This document shows, one piece after another, positions 20,173 to 29,649 of a DNA stretch of 64,000 nt (position 1 is the first letter of the stretch; the number at the start of each line of letters is the position of its first letter). Position numbers and translations under genes: made by a program. The stretch spans positions 62,001 through 126,000 of the forward strand of contig CAWENX010000007.1 in the NCBI GenBank assembly GCA_963810555.1, in the 5' to 3' direction. Under the pieces are notes generated by a model. The model was not told where the DNA came from and made no database searches. It saw only the letters and a program-made list of their open reading frames with translations. The stretch comes from G963677325 sp963810555. GTDB lineage: Bacteria; Bacteroidota; Bacteroidia; Bacteroidales; Prolixibacteraceae.

Positions 20173-20610
20173 TTATTCCTCAGACGGTTTTTGAGGTTCT
20201 TCTTTTTTCTTTTCATCTTCCTTTTCATCTTCGAGGTCAAGTAATTCCTTTTCCTGTAAGAGGTTATACCAGGAAATCACTTTCTTGATATCAGAGAAAT
20301 AAACTTTTTCCCTGTCATAATCAGGTAAAATCTCCGCAAAATACTTTTTTAACTCTTCAGGCGTGTTCTTTACATCAATTGCCTTACCCCCATTTTCTTT
20401 TTCATAGATTTTTTTAAATACTTTTCGTAGTGGTAAATCTTCATCAGTAGTGTAAATGGCAATATCCTCGAGAGCGCTCATTTTCACATTGGCATAAACC
20501 GTTGATCTTTTACCATTAAGCAAAGATTCTACAATAACAGTATTCTTTCCTTCCGATAAAACTTTGAATAACCCGGATTGACCTGAAATTGCAAGTATTC
20601 CTTTTAACAT
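20173..20610 (-). CDS. DUF5606 domain protein
   Basis: 145-residue protein starting MLKGILAISGQSGLFKVLSEG, which I recognise as the Bacteroidota-specific DUF5606 family. The N-terminal half is a small globular domain (SLLNGKRSTVYANVKMSALED); the middle resembles a helical domain ending KVISWYNLL; the tail is acidic/lysine-rich and disordered. No signal peptide, so cytoplasmic. Function is not established. Convergent with purC and downstream of the TonB receptor gene. Confidence 0.85.
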   Translation of the reverse strand: MLKGILAISGQSGLFKVLSEGKNTVIVESLLNGKRSTVYANVKMSALEDIAIYTTDEDLPLRKVFKKIYEKENGGKAIDVKNTPEELKKYFAEILPDYDREKVYFSDIKKVISWYNLLQEKELLDLEDEKEDEKKKEEPQKPSEE

Positions 20611-20832
20611 GTTTCCTAAAATTAATTATTATAATGCGAAGATAATAAATTTTGTTGTAAAATAGGATTCATGAATTACAAATAAAACGGAGAACGGAAA
20701 AAGGGAACAGAAAACGCAAAGAAAGAATATGAGAAATTTAAAAGATGAGAAAAGGGAAAACCAGCCCTATCACCTTCACACACTGAGACCCTTTCACCTT
20801 CATACTTTCTCATCCCGTTCATTTCCTTGTAA

Positions 20833-22908
20833 CTATAAATTAATCTGTAGAATGATTCCCGTTTTGAACCAAATTCCCGGCTGCTCCACATTAGCATAAT
20901 CAACATATCTTTTATTCAATAGATTTGAGCCTTCCAGATAAACATTTATTCCCCGATTTTGCCAGTACAATCTTCCGTCAAGCAGCCATAAAGGACTATA
21001 GGGAACCTCATCCCCATAACTGTTGTTTTGCCATATTGTATAAGTTCCGTTCCTGTCCTGGTAAGATAGTTTCCAATTTGCGCAAAAACCTTTGTGTATT
21101 GAATGGCTTATTCCCAGATCAACCTTATTCTTCAAGTAATCGAGAACATATTTTGAAGAAAAAGTACCGGATTCTTTTCCCTGATTTAAGAAGGAATATG
21201 AAAAGATTATGGACTTTATAAAAAACTGTCTTCCATATATTAGTTCAGACACTATTTTAGCTGAAATCTCAATGCCGTCAGTATTTAAAGTCGTAATATT
21301 GTCAGCGTGCCAGACAGTTTCACCCGATTCCTTTATCCAGTCTATCATATTTCTTCCCCACCGGTGGAAATAAGTCACATTACCGATAATACCATTTAAG
21401 TTATATTTAAGACCGGTTTCAACAGAAGTGGCTTCCTCAGGTTTAAGCGATGGATTTCCGATATTTGTAGGACTTGAATAATAAAGATCAGTGAATGTCG
21501 GAATTCTGAGTGATTTATTGAATGAAAAATACCACTTCATTTTATTCGTAAAATTCCAACTCGCATCCAATCCAGGATATAATTGCCATCTGCGGCCAAG
21601 CTGAGAATTCCAGTTTGCCATAAATCCCGCTGAGAGATTGAATTTACCTGTATTGACAGAATATTCAACATACTGGCTGATATTGGTTCTGGAATCAGAA
21701 TACAAAAATTCCTTACCACTTTCACCAGGAACCGGAACGGGGTCAGCTAACGGTTTACCAAGCACGGTACTCAATATATTCTCGTTTCTAAAGTCTGTTC
21801 CAAAAGATGTTTTTCCCCAACCGGAGCTGAACCAGGTATTTATATTCGATCCGTAAACATCGGTCAAATGGTAATTATGACCGGTATACCAATCAGGCGC
21901 TTCATCCGGATATCTGAAAAGTTCAAAACAATCCTGATTTCTTTTCCAATAGAGAACCGGAGTCACATGTACTGCCCTGCCGCCTGTCGTCATTTTGATT
22001 GAACTGAAGTTTGTTCTTAGCTTCTCATATTGATCGGGATATTGAGGTGTATAGAAACTGTTTGCTCCAAAAGCCCTTGCAGAATAACCCGTCTGAAAGT
22101 CTATAACTCCTGCCGATGTGTTTAGTTTTCCCTGGTAATAAACATTGGTCAGATTAAAATCAGTGTTTTTAATGTAACCGTCTGATTGTCTGCGGTCAAT
22201 GGAAATAAAATTTGATAATTTCCCGATAAAAATATTTCCGGATAATCCTGAATCATAATAATCAAACTGACCGCCGCTTAAGCGGGCCTTTAAATAGGAT
22301 TTGCTGCTCGTTCCGGTAATAATATTGATGGCGCCGCTGAATGCATTAAGTCCGAAAATACGCGAAGAAGGGCCTTCAAGGATTTCTATTCGTTCGACTG
22401 CATCAAGGGTTACAGGTAAGTTGAGATTGTGGTGCCCCGTTTGGGGATCGGTAATATTGACACCGTTGAGAAGGATGAGAGCCTGATCAAATGAGCCTCC
22501 GCGGATACTTAAATCGGACTGAACTCCAAGACCTCCGCGTTGCCGGACATCTAAATTGGGGGAGAATTCCAGCAGGTCCTGGAGACTTTGAACCGGCGAT
22601 TGTTGTATCTCATCTTTGGTAATAATTGTTACAATCCGGGTTATCTGAGAGAGTGTTTCAGGAGAACGGTGTGCACTTACTACAACCTCATCCATTTCAA
22701 TGTCTTTCACTGGACTAAGTGAATCGTGCGGAGTTGTCATCATGTCCTTTTGAGCATTTGTAGAGACAGCGAAGGTTAAATAAATGACGCTTAAAGCGGC
22801 TATTCGTACAACCTGGTGCAAGGTCTGAAATACAGCATAATTTGTTCTCCCCCATTTTCTGAAAGTAATTTTATGATCTGAATTGTGCTTGGTAATTTTA
22901 TCTTTCAT
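20833..22908 (-). CDS. TonB-dependent outer-membrane receptor (BtuB-like)
   Basis: 691-residue receptor from ATG 22908, chosen over an in-frame ATG at 23046 because the longer start adds 46 residues that do not resemble a leader. A hydrophobic segment (IAALSVIYLTFAVSTNAQ) serves as signal peptide behind a rather long polar N-terminus. A plug domain follows (EMDEVVVSAHRSPETLSQ, IRGGSFDQALILLNG), then a barrel ending GIWFKTGIILQINL with the terminal aromatic/hydrophobic pattern. No SusC carboxypeptidase-like domain. The sequence is closest to vitamin B12/iron-type receptors, but no riboswitch was found upstream, so the ligand is open. Confidence 0.88.
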   Translation of the reverse strand: MKDKITKHNSDHKITFRKWGRTNYAVFQTLHQVVRIAALSVIYLTFAVSTNAQKDMMTTPHDSLSPVKDIEMDEVVVSAHRSPETLSQITRIVTIITKDEIQQSPVQSLQDLLEFSPNLDVRQRGGLGVQSDLSIRGGSFDQALILLNGVNITDPQTGHHNLNLPVTLDAVERIEILEGPSSRIFGLNAFSGAINIITGTSSKSYLKARLSGGQFDYYDSGLSGNIFIGKLSNFISIDRRQSDGYIKNTDFNLTNVYYQGKLNTSAGVIDFQTGYSARAFGANSFYTPQYPDQYEKLRTNFSSIKMTTGGRAVHVTPVLYWKRNQDCFELFRYPDEAPDWYTGHNYHLTDVYGSNINTWFSSGWGKTSFGTDFRNENILSTVLGKPLADPVPVPGESGKEFLYSDSRTNISQYVEYSVNTGKFNLSAGFMANWNSQLGRRWQLYPGLDASWNFTNKMKWYFSFNKSLRIPTFTDLYYSSPTNIGNPSLKPEEATSVETGLKYNLNGIIGNVTYFHRWGRNMIDWIKESGETVWHADNITTLNTDGIEISAKIVSELIYGRQFFIKSIIFSYSFLNQGKESGTFSSKYVLDYLKNKVDLGISHSIHKGFCANWKLSYQDRNGTYTIWQNNSYGDEVPYSPLWLLDGRLYWQNRGINVYLEGSNLLNKRYVDYANVEQPGIWFKTGIILQINL

Positions 22909-23155
22909 AGTTAGAAAATTTGAAAGTAAGACGATTTGAAAATGAAAAGCGAATAGCCAATGGCGAAGAGTTTTAATTAGATTTAACCGTTCTCCATCCT
23001 CCGGTTTCCGTTCTCCCTTCTCCTTTCTTAATTTTAAAATGCACAAAACTATTTAAATATTTTTTTTTATTGGTTCAATTCATCATTTTTGCATAATGCC
23101 TAAATAAACGACTAAATATTAAATTCTGATTATAAACCACATAATTTCAGTTACC

Positions 23156-24617
23156 ATGAAAACAAATCGGAGGGATTTCTTTAAACTGGCTGGTGTTGCC
23201 GGAGCAGGCGTAATGAGTTCAGGATTAATCTCTTGTGATTCAGAAAACGGAAAAAACAGATCCGAATTCCTTTCAAATATTGAAAAAACAGCTAAAGAAA
23301 AGCATCAGCAACGTTTTAATATGAGTGGTTATGCTGCTCCGAAAATTGAGACAGTAAGACTGGGAATAATCGGTCTGGGCATGAGAGGTCCGGGAGCAGT
23401 GCAGAGAATGTGCAACATAGAAGGAGTTGAAATTAAGGGTTTATGCGATAAAAGTATGGACCGGGTTGAGAAGGCTCAGAAAGATACTCTCAGATTATGG
23501 TTTGCCCCCTGCAAAGGCTTATGGTGGAAATCCCGAAGCATGGAAAGAAATGTGCCAGAGTCCTGACTTTGATCTGATTTATATCACCACACCCTGGAGA
23601 CTCCATACGCCAATAGCGGTTTATGCAATGGAACATGGTAAACATGCCGTTTCCGAAGTTCCTGCAGCTGTCACTCTTGATGAAGCCTGGCAATTGGTCG
23701 AGACATCTGAAAAAACAAGGAAACACTTCATGATGCTTGAGAACTGTTGCTATGATTTCTTCGAACTGTTGACCCTTAACATGGCGAGACAAGGCTTTTT
23801 CGGCGAATTGATCCATGCTGAGGGAGCCTACCTCCACGATCTTAGGAGCCTTAATTTCAGCAAGGACGGTTATTCCGATATGTGGCGTCTGAAAGAAAAC
23901 CAGCACAGAAACGGCAACCTCTACCCTACCCATGGTCTGGGCCCTGTGTGCCAGGCATTGAATATCAATCGCGGCGATAAAATGGAATATCTTACATCGA
24001 TGTCTTCAAAGGACTTTCAGATGGCTGAAATGGCAAAAGACCTTGCCCAAAAGGACAACTTCTATGAACAATTTGCCACAAGCCCTTATCGTGGAAATAT
24101 GAATACTACCTTTATCCGGACAGAAAAAGGCAAAACAATTATGATCCAGCATGATGTGACCAGCCCGCGTCCCTATTCCAGAATTCATCACTTAACCGGA
24201 ACAAAGGGTATCGCCATGAAGTGGCCTGAACCGCCGAGAATTGCCCAGGGACATGAATGGTTTGGTGAAGAAAAAATGAAAGAACTTGAACAGCAATATA
24301 CCCCTGAAATTGTGAAGCGTGTCGGTGAAATGGCAAAAAAGGTTGGCGGACATGGTGGAATGGATTTCATTATGGATTGGCGGCTTATTGACTGTCTTAG
24401 GAACGGAATCCCTCTGGATGAAAATGTTTATGATGCAGCTCTTTGGAGTTCAATTGCCCCTTTGAGCGAATGGTCAGTAGCCAACCGGTCAAACTCAATC
24501 GATGTTCCTGATTTTACTTGTGGTTCATATAAAAATAATACACCTGTGGATATCACTCTGTCAATGGGTGGAAATACAGGCTTAAGAACAAATCCTAATG
24601 AAAAAGCGATGCCTTAA
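23156..24617 (+). pseudogene. Gfo/Idh/MocA-family secreted oxidoreductase with one frameshift
   Basis: Starts with a Tat-type leader (NRRDFFKLAGVAGAGVMSSG), then a Rossmann segment VRLGIIGLGMRGPGAVQRM. The first frame ends at 23566; the second continues from about 23477 with SDYGLPPAKAYGG, the cofactor/substrate loop VSEVPAAVTLDEAW and the C-terminal domain to 24617. The shift is explained by one extra A in CAGAAAGATA near 23475. Corrected length is about 486 residues, like Bacteroidota glycosidases/oxidoreductases of the GH109 type, an NAD-dependent retaining alpha-N-acetylgalactosaminidase family. That assignment is plausible, not proven. Sequencing error is equally possible for a single-base change. 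Confidence 0.75.
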
Positions 24618-24898
24618 ATATTGTTATTCATCCGTATCAGAAATCTGCCCTTGATAAATTAACTCTCTAATTATTTAGGTGTTATGCACTTTAAAATTCA
24701 TTTGAAGATCTAAAAGTTCACCAAGATAACGGAGAAGTGCGAAAATTATAATGCTGTTTGATCCTTACCGCTGATTTGATTGAATTTGCGTGATTCATCA
24801 TTAGCCGGAAAATAAATGGTGGAGAAACATTAAAAGCTCAAAGTTCAATCACTTTCCTCACGATTCTTATCCGTGCCTGGGTATATTCATCTCCGTAT

Positions 24899-25005
24899 TG
24901 TCTGTACACTGTCTGTACACTGTCTGTACAAAATTAGTACAGTAAGTGTACAGTAGGACATAGTACAGTAAGTATACAGTAACAGTACAGTCAATGTACA
25001 GACAA
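24899..25005. repeat. 11-bp-phased GTACA array forming a long inverted repeat
   Basis: Nine GTACA (one is ATACA) pentamers begin at 24904, 24915, 24926, 24937, 24948, 24963, 24974, 24985 and 24996: every step is 11 bp except the central one, 15 bp. The outer ends, TTGTCTGTACA and TGTACAGACAA, are perfect inverted repeats. The array lies between convergent genes, after the Gfo/Idh gene and before the 3' end of the kinase gene. The sequence 24618-24898 holds nothing else I recognise. Confidence 0.85.
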
Positions 25006-25046
25006 AGGGTCATAGTACCTCTGTCTGATAGATCTAATCAGAGGCG

Positions 25047-27575
25047 CTATTTGGGTATGGTAAAGCTGAAAATACTGCCTTTGTTTAACTCACTTTCAAC
25101 GGAAATCGTCCCTCCATGTTTCTCGACAAATTCTTTACAAAGAATCAATCCAAGACCGGTACCCTCTTCCTTCTCTGTTCCGGGAGTAGAATAACTGCTA
25201 TCTAATTTAAATAGTTTAGAAAGGTTTTCTTTACTGATTCCTTTTCCATTATCTTTTACAGATATTTCCACGTGATTCTTTTCTTCAACAGCATTCAATT
25301 CGATTTTGCCGTTTGAAGGAGTGAATTTTATTGCATTAGATAAAAGATTCCTGATTATTGTATTCAGCATTTCACTGTCTGCTTTTATATTCAACTCATC
25401 AGGAATATTGTTCGCTATAGTGATCCTCTTTTTGTTGGCATTTTCTTTCAATAATGATATTGCGTCATTAGTGATTTCCTTTAACATCAATGTTGTAGGA
25501 TTTAATGAGACCTGATTCTGTTGAATTCTTGCCCAGCTTAAAAGATTTTCGAGCAAACGGAAAACCTGCAATGCTGCTTTGTTAATCATATTTGCATATT
25601 GCTGGATTGTAGGAACATCCAATTCATTTGTTTCTTCTTTAAGGATGTTGCTGAATCCGATTATCCCGTTAAAAGGATTTTTAAGATCATGGGCAATAAT
25701 CGAGAAAAACTTGTCCTTTGAAGCATTAATTTCCTTCAATTTGGCTTCACTTTCTTTTAAGGCTTCTTCACTTATTTTACGGTCAGTTATATCAACTATA
25801 CTACCTGCCAGTTTAATTATTTTACCTTCTTCATAGACAGGATTGCCGATCATTCGTATCCATTTCTGGTTTTCGATACCGGTTTTTAACTTCAAATCAA
25901 TGTCGAAAGGTTCCCCGTGATTACTGCCCTTTTCAAATGCTCTTTCAAATATTTGCTGATCAGTTTCAGAGAAAAGATTAATATCAGTAATTGATTGAGC
26001 GTGTTCTTCATCATCTTTTAATCCAAATATACTATAAGTTTCTTTTGTCCATGTAATTAGTTTGGAATTGGGGTCATATTCCCATCCGCCGATTTTTGAA
26101 ATCATTTCTGTCTTAGTCAGCAATCTCTCACTTCTAAGAAGGGCTAAGGTCAGATCTTTATGAGTGACTTCTTTCCCGATAGCAGAACTTATAATTCGCA
26201 ATATTTTTTTGTCTTCATCATCGGGCTGAATATTTGACTGATAGAAAAGACACAATGAACCGACATGTTTCCCTTCACTCGTAACTAATTTACTGACATA
26301 TGTCTGGAGACTATAGGCCCGTATAAGCGAATCAGATTTTGCATAAGAAGTTTGGGATAAATTGTTGATCACCAAGATCTCCTTATTGATGTTTAAGATT
26401 GATTCATAACATATATTTCCTGACGAAACTTCATCTAATTGAAATCCTGAGGGAGTTTGCCAATATGCCACAGAATAAAGCCGCTCTTTATCAAATCGGT
26501 TAAAAATTGCACATTGTGCAGAAAGCAATTCACCGCAAAGTGATGTTAACTGATTGATATTAAGATTATAGTCTGTTCCCAAAGATGAAAGGCATTCACT
26601 CAGTCTTAACAATCGGTCGGAGTTTTTTTTCAGAATTTGCTCTGTGTGTTTACGGACAGTAATGTCCTGTCCCTGGGCAATGACAGAAATCAGTGATTTG
26701 CCTTCACTATCATAGATAGAAGCAGAGTTCCATAGGATAATCCTGGTATCCTTCTGTTTGGTCAGGATAGGTATTTCAACGGTGTCCCAATGTTCACCAC
26801 TTAATATTTTTTCAATTAGAGACAAAGACTTTTTTTTGGAAGCTTCCGGGAACAAAATATCAAGCTTTTGTCCCAACACTTCATTGGAATCATATCCTGT
26901 CAAATGTTCAAATGCCCTGTTAAAACGAATAATGTAAAATTGAGGATTCCAGACAATAATGGGAGCATTGGCATAATCAATCAGCTTATCCAGATAATCA
27001 CGCGTTTGACGAAGATCTTCTTCTGAAATCTTAAGTTTCTGGATATTCTGATCAAGTTCATAAGCATACTGTTTGAGTTTTTTGTCGCTTTGTTCCGTCT
27101 GTATTAATTTATCCTCCAATTTTCTGAAAAGAACGGCGTTATACTCTCTTAAGCTTTCAGTTTCACTCTTTCTGACTTGGGATTTTGGTTTGATCCTCTC
27201 TCTTTCGGATTCATCAAGAACTTCATTGATTACGGTGAGAAATTCAGATGGTTCCTGCGGCTTGATTAAAAAGCGGTCTGCACCTAACCGTAAAGCATAT
27301 TTTATATCCTGAGGACTTGTGTATGCAGCAGTATAGAAGATAAAGGGAATATTTTTGAGCATTTCATCTTTTCTCCATTCCCGGCAAAGGGTAAAACCAT
27401 CCATGACAGGCATAAGTATATCTGATATGACCAGATCCGGAGGTGACTTACGGGCAAGGGAAAGGGCTTCCAAACCATTTTTTGCAGCGCTTATCTTGTA
27501 ATCGACACCTTTCAGTAAGGATTCGAGCATATATCTGTTTTCAAGTCTGTCATCAACTATAATAATATGTTTCAT
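25047..27575 (-). CDS. Response-regulator/PAS/GAF sensor histidine kinase
   Basis: 842-residue signalling protein without membrane segments, so cytoplasmic. Order: CheY-like receiver (1-125; acceptor Asp52 in VISDILMP, Lys in FLIKPQEP), coiled coil (about 135-190), PAS (about 195-310), GAF-like domain (about 335-480), second PAS with PAC (about 490-610), HisKA with the acceptor His in IIAHDLKNPFNGIIGF, and HATPase with N box RNLLSNAIKF, G1 DNGKGIS and G2 GTGLGLILCKEF. The N-terminal receiver makes it a reversed hybrid kinase; its output partner is not nearby. No gene in the same operon. Confidence 0.92.
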   Translation of the reverse strand: MKHIIIVDDRLENRYMLESLLKGVDYKISAAKNGLEALSLARKSPPDLVISDILMPVMDGFTLCREWRKDEMLKNIPFIFYTAAYTSPQDIKYALRLGADRFLIKPQEPSEFLTVINEVLDESERERIKPKSQVRKSETESLREYNAVLFRKLEDKLIQTEQSDKKLKQYAYELDQNIQKLKISEEDLRQTRDYLDKLIDYANAPIIVWNPQFYIIRFNRAFEHLTGYDSNEVLGQKLDILFPEASKKKSLSLIEKILSGEHWDTVEIPILTKQKDTRIILWNSASIYDSEGKSLISVIAQGQDITVRKHTEQILKKNSDRLLRLSECLSSLGTDYNLNINQLTSLCGELLSAQCAIFNRFDKERLYSVAYWQTPSGFQLDEVSSGNICYESILNINKEILVINNLSQTSYAKSDSLIRAYSLQTYVSKLVTSEGKHVGSLCLFYQSNIQPDDEDKKILRIISSAIGKEVTHKDLTLALLRSERLLTKTEMISKIGGWEYDPNSKLITWTKETYSIFGLKDDEEHAQSITDINLFSETDQQIFERAFEKGSNHGEPFDIDLKLKTGIENQKWIRMIGNPVYEEGKIIKLAGSIVDITDRKISEEALKESEAKLKEINASKDKFFSIIAHDLKNPFNGIIGFSNILKEETNELDVPTIQQYANMINKAALQVFRLLENLLSWARIQQNQVSLNPTTLMLKEITNDAISLLKENANKKRITIANNIPDELNIKADSEMLNTIIRNLLSNAIKFTPSNGKIELNAVEEKNHVEISVKDNGKGISKENLSKLFKLDSSYSTPGTEKEEGTGLGLILCKEFVEKHGGTISVESELNKGSIFSFTIPK

Positions 27576-27737
27576 CTATGAAAAATATTTAAGTCATCAT
27601 TAATAATTATTCCCTTCTTTCCTCATAAATTACGAATATTTCTTCAGAATTTAACTACAAATGAATATCAATAAATATATTTTATTGAAATGTTGGATTA
27701 TATGACTGATCAATTCTTCATGAGATATCCTCAAAAA

Positions 27738-27772
27738 ATTAAAAGTTGATTTTAAATAAATCAACTTTTAAT
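27738..27772 (-). terminator. Rho-independent terminator after the zinc peptidase gene
   Basis: 15-bp AT-rich perfect stem (ATTAAAAGTTGATTT and its complement) with a 5-nt loop; on the minus strand it is followed by a run of T. It lies 19 bp after the peptidase stop and separates it from the kinase gene. Confidence 0.7.
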
Positions 27773-27790
27773 TTTAAAAAAGGATGGTTA

Positions 27791-28474
27791 TTAATTTCTT
27801 CTCCCGAGAAAAATCATAATATAATATAGTAAAGTCGCCAATGATCCTATAGCTGCTATGACATAAGTATAACCAGCCCACTTTAAGGCATCCTCTGCCT
27901 TTTCGTTTGTCTGGGAATTGGTTACTCCGGAAGTTCTTATCCAGGCAAGAGCACGCTTACTTGCATTAATTTCCACCGGCAAAGTAATAAAGCTAAATAA
28001 AGTTGTGACAGCAAAGAAAATTATGCCGAAAAATAAAATTGCCGGGAATGTGTTAATAAGCAGGATTCCTGCAAGCAATAACCATTGCATCCATTTAGAA
28101 GCAAAACTTACAATAGGCACCAGACCTGAGCGTAATCCCAGCCACTGATAAGCCTGTGCATGCTGCAAGGCATGTCCGCATTCATGAGCGGCAACTGCTG
28201 CCGCTGCCACATTTCTTCCGTTATATACCTCTTCACTCAGATTAATTGTTTTATTGGCCGGATTATAATGGTCACTTAACTGACCTTGAACCGAGCCAAT
28301 ACTGACACCCTGAATTCCGTTATCCCTGAGCATTTTTTCCACAACATCACGTCCGCTCATACCGTTTGATGTAGGGATTTGTGAATATTTCTCAAAACGA
28401 ACCTTAAGCTGGTGGCTGATTAACCAACTTATAAGAGCAAAGACAATAAATATGATCCAACTTCCCAGTAACAT
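27791..28474 (-). CDS. Membrane zinc metallopeptidase, YugP-like (Zn_peptidase_2)
   Basis: 227 residues from ATG 28474. This start is preferred because MLLGSWIIFIVFALISWLIS is the family's N-terminal transmembrane segment; an upstream in-frame ATG at 28615 adds 47 residues unlike the family. The catalytic HExxH-type motif is AAHECGHALQHA, followed by two further hydrophobic segments (WMQWLLLAGILLINTFPA, then FFGIIFFAVTTLFSF) and a last one near the C-terminus. The conserved GMSGRDVVEKMLRDNGI precedes the motif. Role unknown; membrane protein quality control is inferred from the family. Downstream of an ECF sigma gene on the same strand. Confidence 0.88.
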   Translation of the reverse strand: MLLGSWIIFIVFALISWLISHQLKVRFEKYSQIPTSNGMSGRDVVEKMLRDNGIQGVSIGSVQGQLSDHYNPANKTINLSEEVYNGRNVAAAAVAAHECGHALQHAQAYQWLGLRSGLVPIVSFASKWMQWLLLAGILLINTFPAILFFGIIFFAVTTLFSFITLPVEINASKRALAWIRTSGVTNSQTNEKAEDALKWAGYTYVIAAIGSLATLLYYIMIFLGRRN

Positions 28475-28715
28475 AGTTTTAATAATTAATTGGTAAATTG
28501 AAAATATTACATCAAATTCCTTGCCATAATTATCTTCGGATTTTTTGTCAGAAATAAGATTAATGTCTGCAGGTTCTATGTTGCAGACAATAGACTTTAA
28601 ATAAGTAATCAGCAATTGGTAACCAGTAGTTACCGAACATGGAACAGCAAAAACTTTTCAGCCCTGAAACCTTATAATAATCCCTCCCCTCAGCCTCTCA
28701 GCCCATTATCCTTTA

Positions 28716-28735
28716 CCGTCAGATTTATCTGACGG
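28716..28735. repeat. CCGTCA/TGACGG intergenic palindrome
   Basis: CCGTCAGATTTATCTGACGG is a near-perfect 20-bp palindrome preceded by TTATCCTTTA. The same design recurs at 39418-39437 and 39618-39637, so it is a dispersed element. Confidence 0.7.
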
Positions 28736-28741
28736 AGCAAA

Positions 28742-29248
28742 TCAATTGATATACTCATTAAGCCATTTCCCAAGTTTTTTGCGTGTAAAAAATATACGAC
28801 TTTTGACTGTTCCAAGAGGCAAGTCAAGTTTACTGGCTATTTCCTTATATTTAAAACCGCTTAAAAATAATTGGAACGGTTCACGGAATTCGTCTTCCAA
28901 CATTCCAATTTTCTTGTATATCTCCTTTTCGGAATGAATTGAATCAGCAGCCGGATAATAATCATTCTTTGAAAAAGAGATCTGCAATTTATCTGCGGAA
29001 CTTCCCAATGTCGTTTTTGCCTTTACATTCCTCCTGTAGTCATTGATAAATGTGTTCTTCATAATGGTATATACCCAGGCCATCAGATTTGTGTCCATCG
29101 AGAATTTTTCACGGTAGATTAATGCTTTTAAGTAAGTTTCCTGGACCAGGTCTTGTGCGCGGTCGCTATCAGAAGTTAAACTTAAAGCGAAGTAGTATAA
29201 TTTACTTTGAAGTCCTGTCAAAGAATTCTGAAATTGCATCTGTGTCAT
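28742..29248 (-). CDS. ECF-type RNA polymerase sigma factor
   Basis: 168 residues with region 2 (RAQDLVQETYLKAL, NLMAWVYTIMKNTFINDYRR) and region 4 (YKEIASKLDLPLGTVKSRIFFTRKKL). Region 3 is absent, as in ECF sigma factors. Directs RNA polymerase to a small regulon. No anti-sigma gene is adjacent, so control is probably by another route. The zinc peptidase gene lies 267 bp downstream in the same direction. Confidence 0.93.
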   Translation of the reverse strand: MTQMQFQNSLTGLQSKLYYFALSLTSDSDRAQDLVQETYLKALIYREKFSMDTNLMAWVYTIMKNTFINDYRRNVKAKTTLGSSADKLQISFSKNDYYPAADSIHSEKEIYKKIGMLEDEFREPFQLFLSGFKYKEIASKLDLPLGTVKSRIFFTRKKLGKWLNEYIN

Positions 29249-29649
29249 AAATCTATTTATTTAAATTAATTTCCGAATAGTGCTTATGAATTATCAAACA
29301 CTACTTCAAATATATCGAAAAAAAAAGTCGGTTACAACAATTTTATCATTTTTTAACATCTTTATTAAGTCTCATTCTAAATAACAGAATTGCAAATTCC
29401 TAAATTTGAATGAATAAGAAAGGGGAAAAATGGAGTGTATAAATTACGAAAATTTTAATCTATTAAATTAAATATTTTATATAATTGAAAATTTTGAAAT
29501 TAAATAATGGGAATTAATTTTCAATATGAAAACTGCAGGAAACAAGAAAAACTGCTGTCAATCCTGAATCATTTGGGGACGTGAAATGCCGAATTCAGGA
29601 TTTAAGTATTCAGGCTTTAACGAGATATTTTTGGCTTCCTGTCGGCAGT
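29249..29649. other. Non-coding interval upstream of the sigma gene
   Basis: About 400 bp, very AT-rich between 29290 and 29520. It should hold the sigma factor promoter, but I cannot pick a convincing -33/-7 pair. No gene or repeat is seen. Confidence 0.4.

Noticed and set aside
22909..23155. Cobalamin riboswitch upstream of the BtuB-like receptor
   Set aside because: No B12 box or conserved core was found in the intergenic sequence.
28742..29248. ECF sigma/anti-sigma pair
   Set aside because: No FecR-like or other anti-sigma gene is adjacent on either side.
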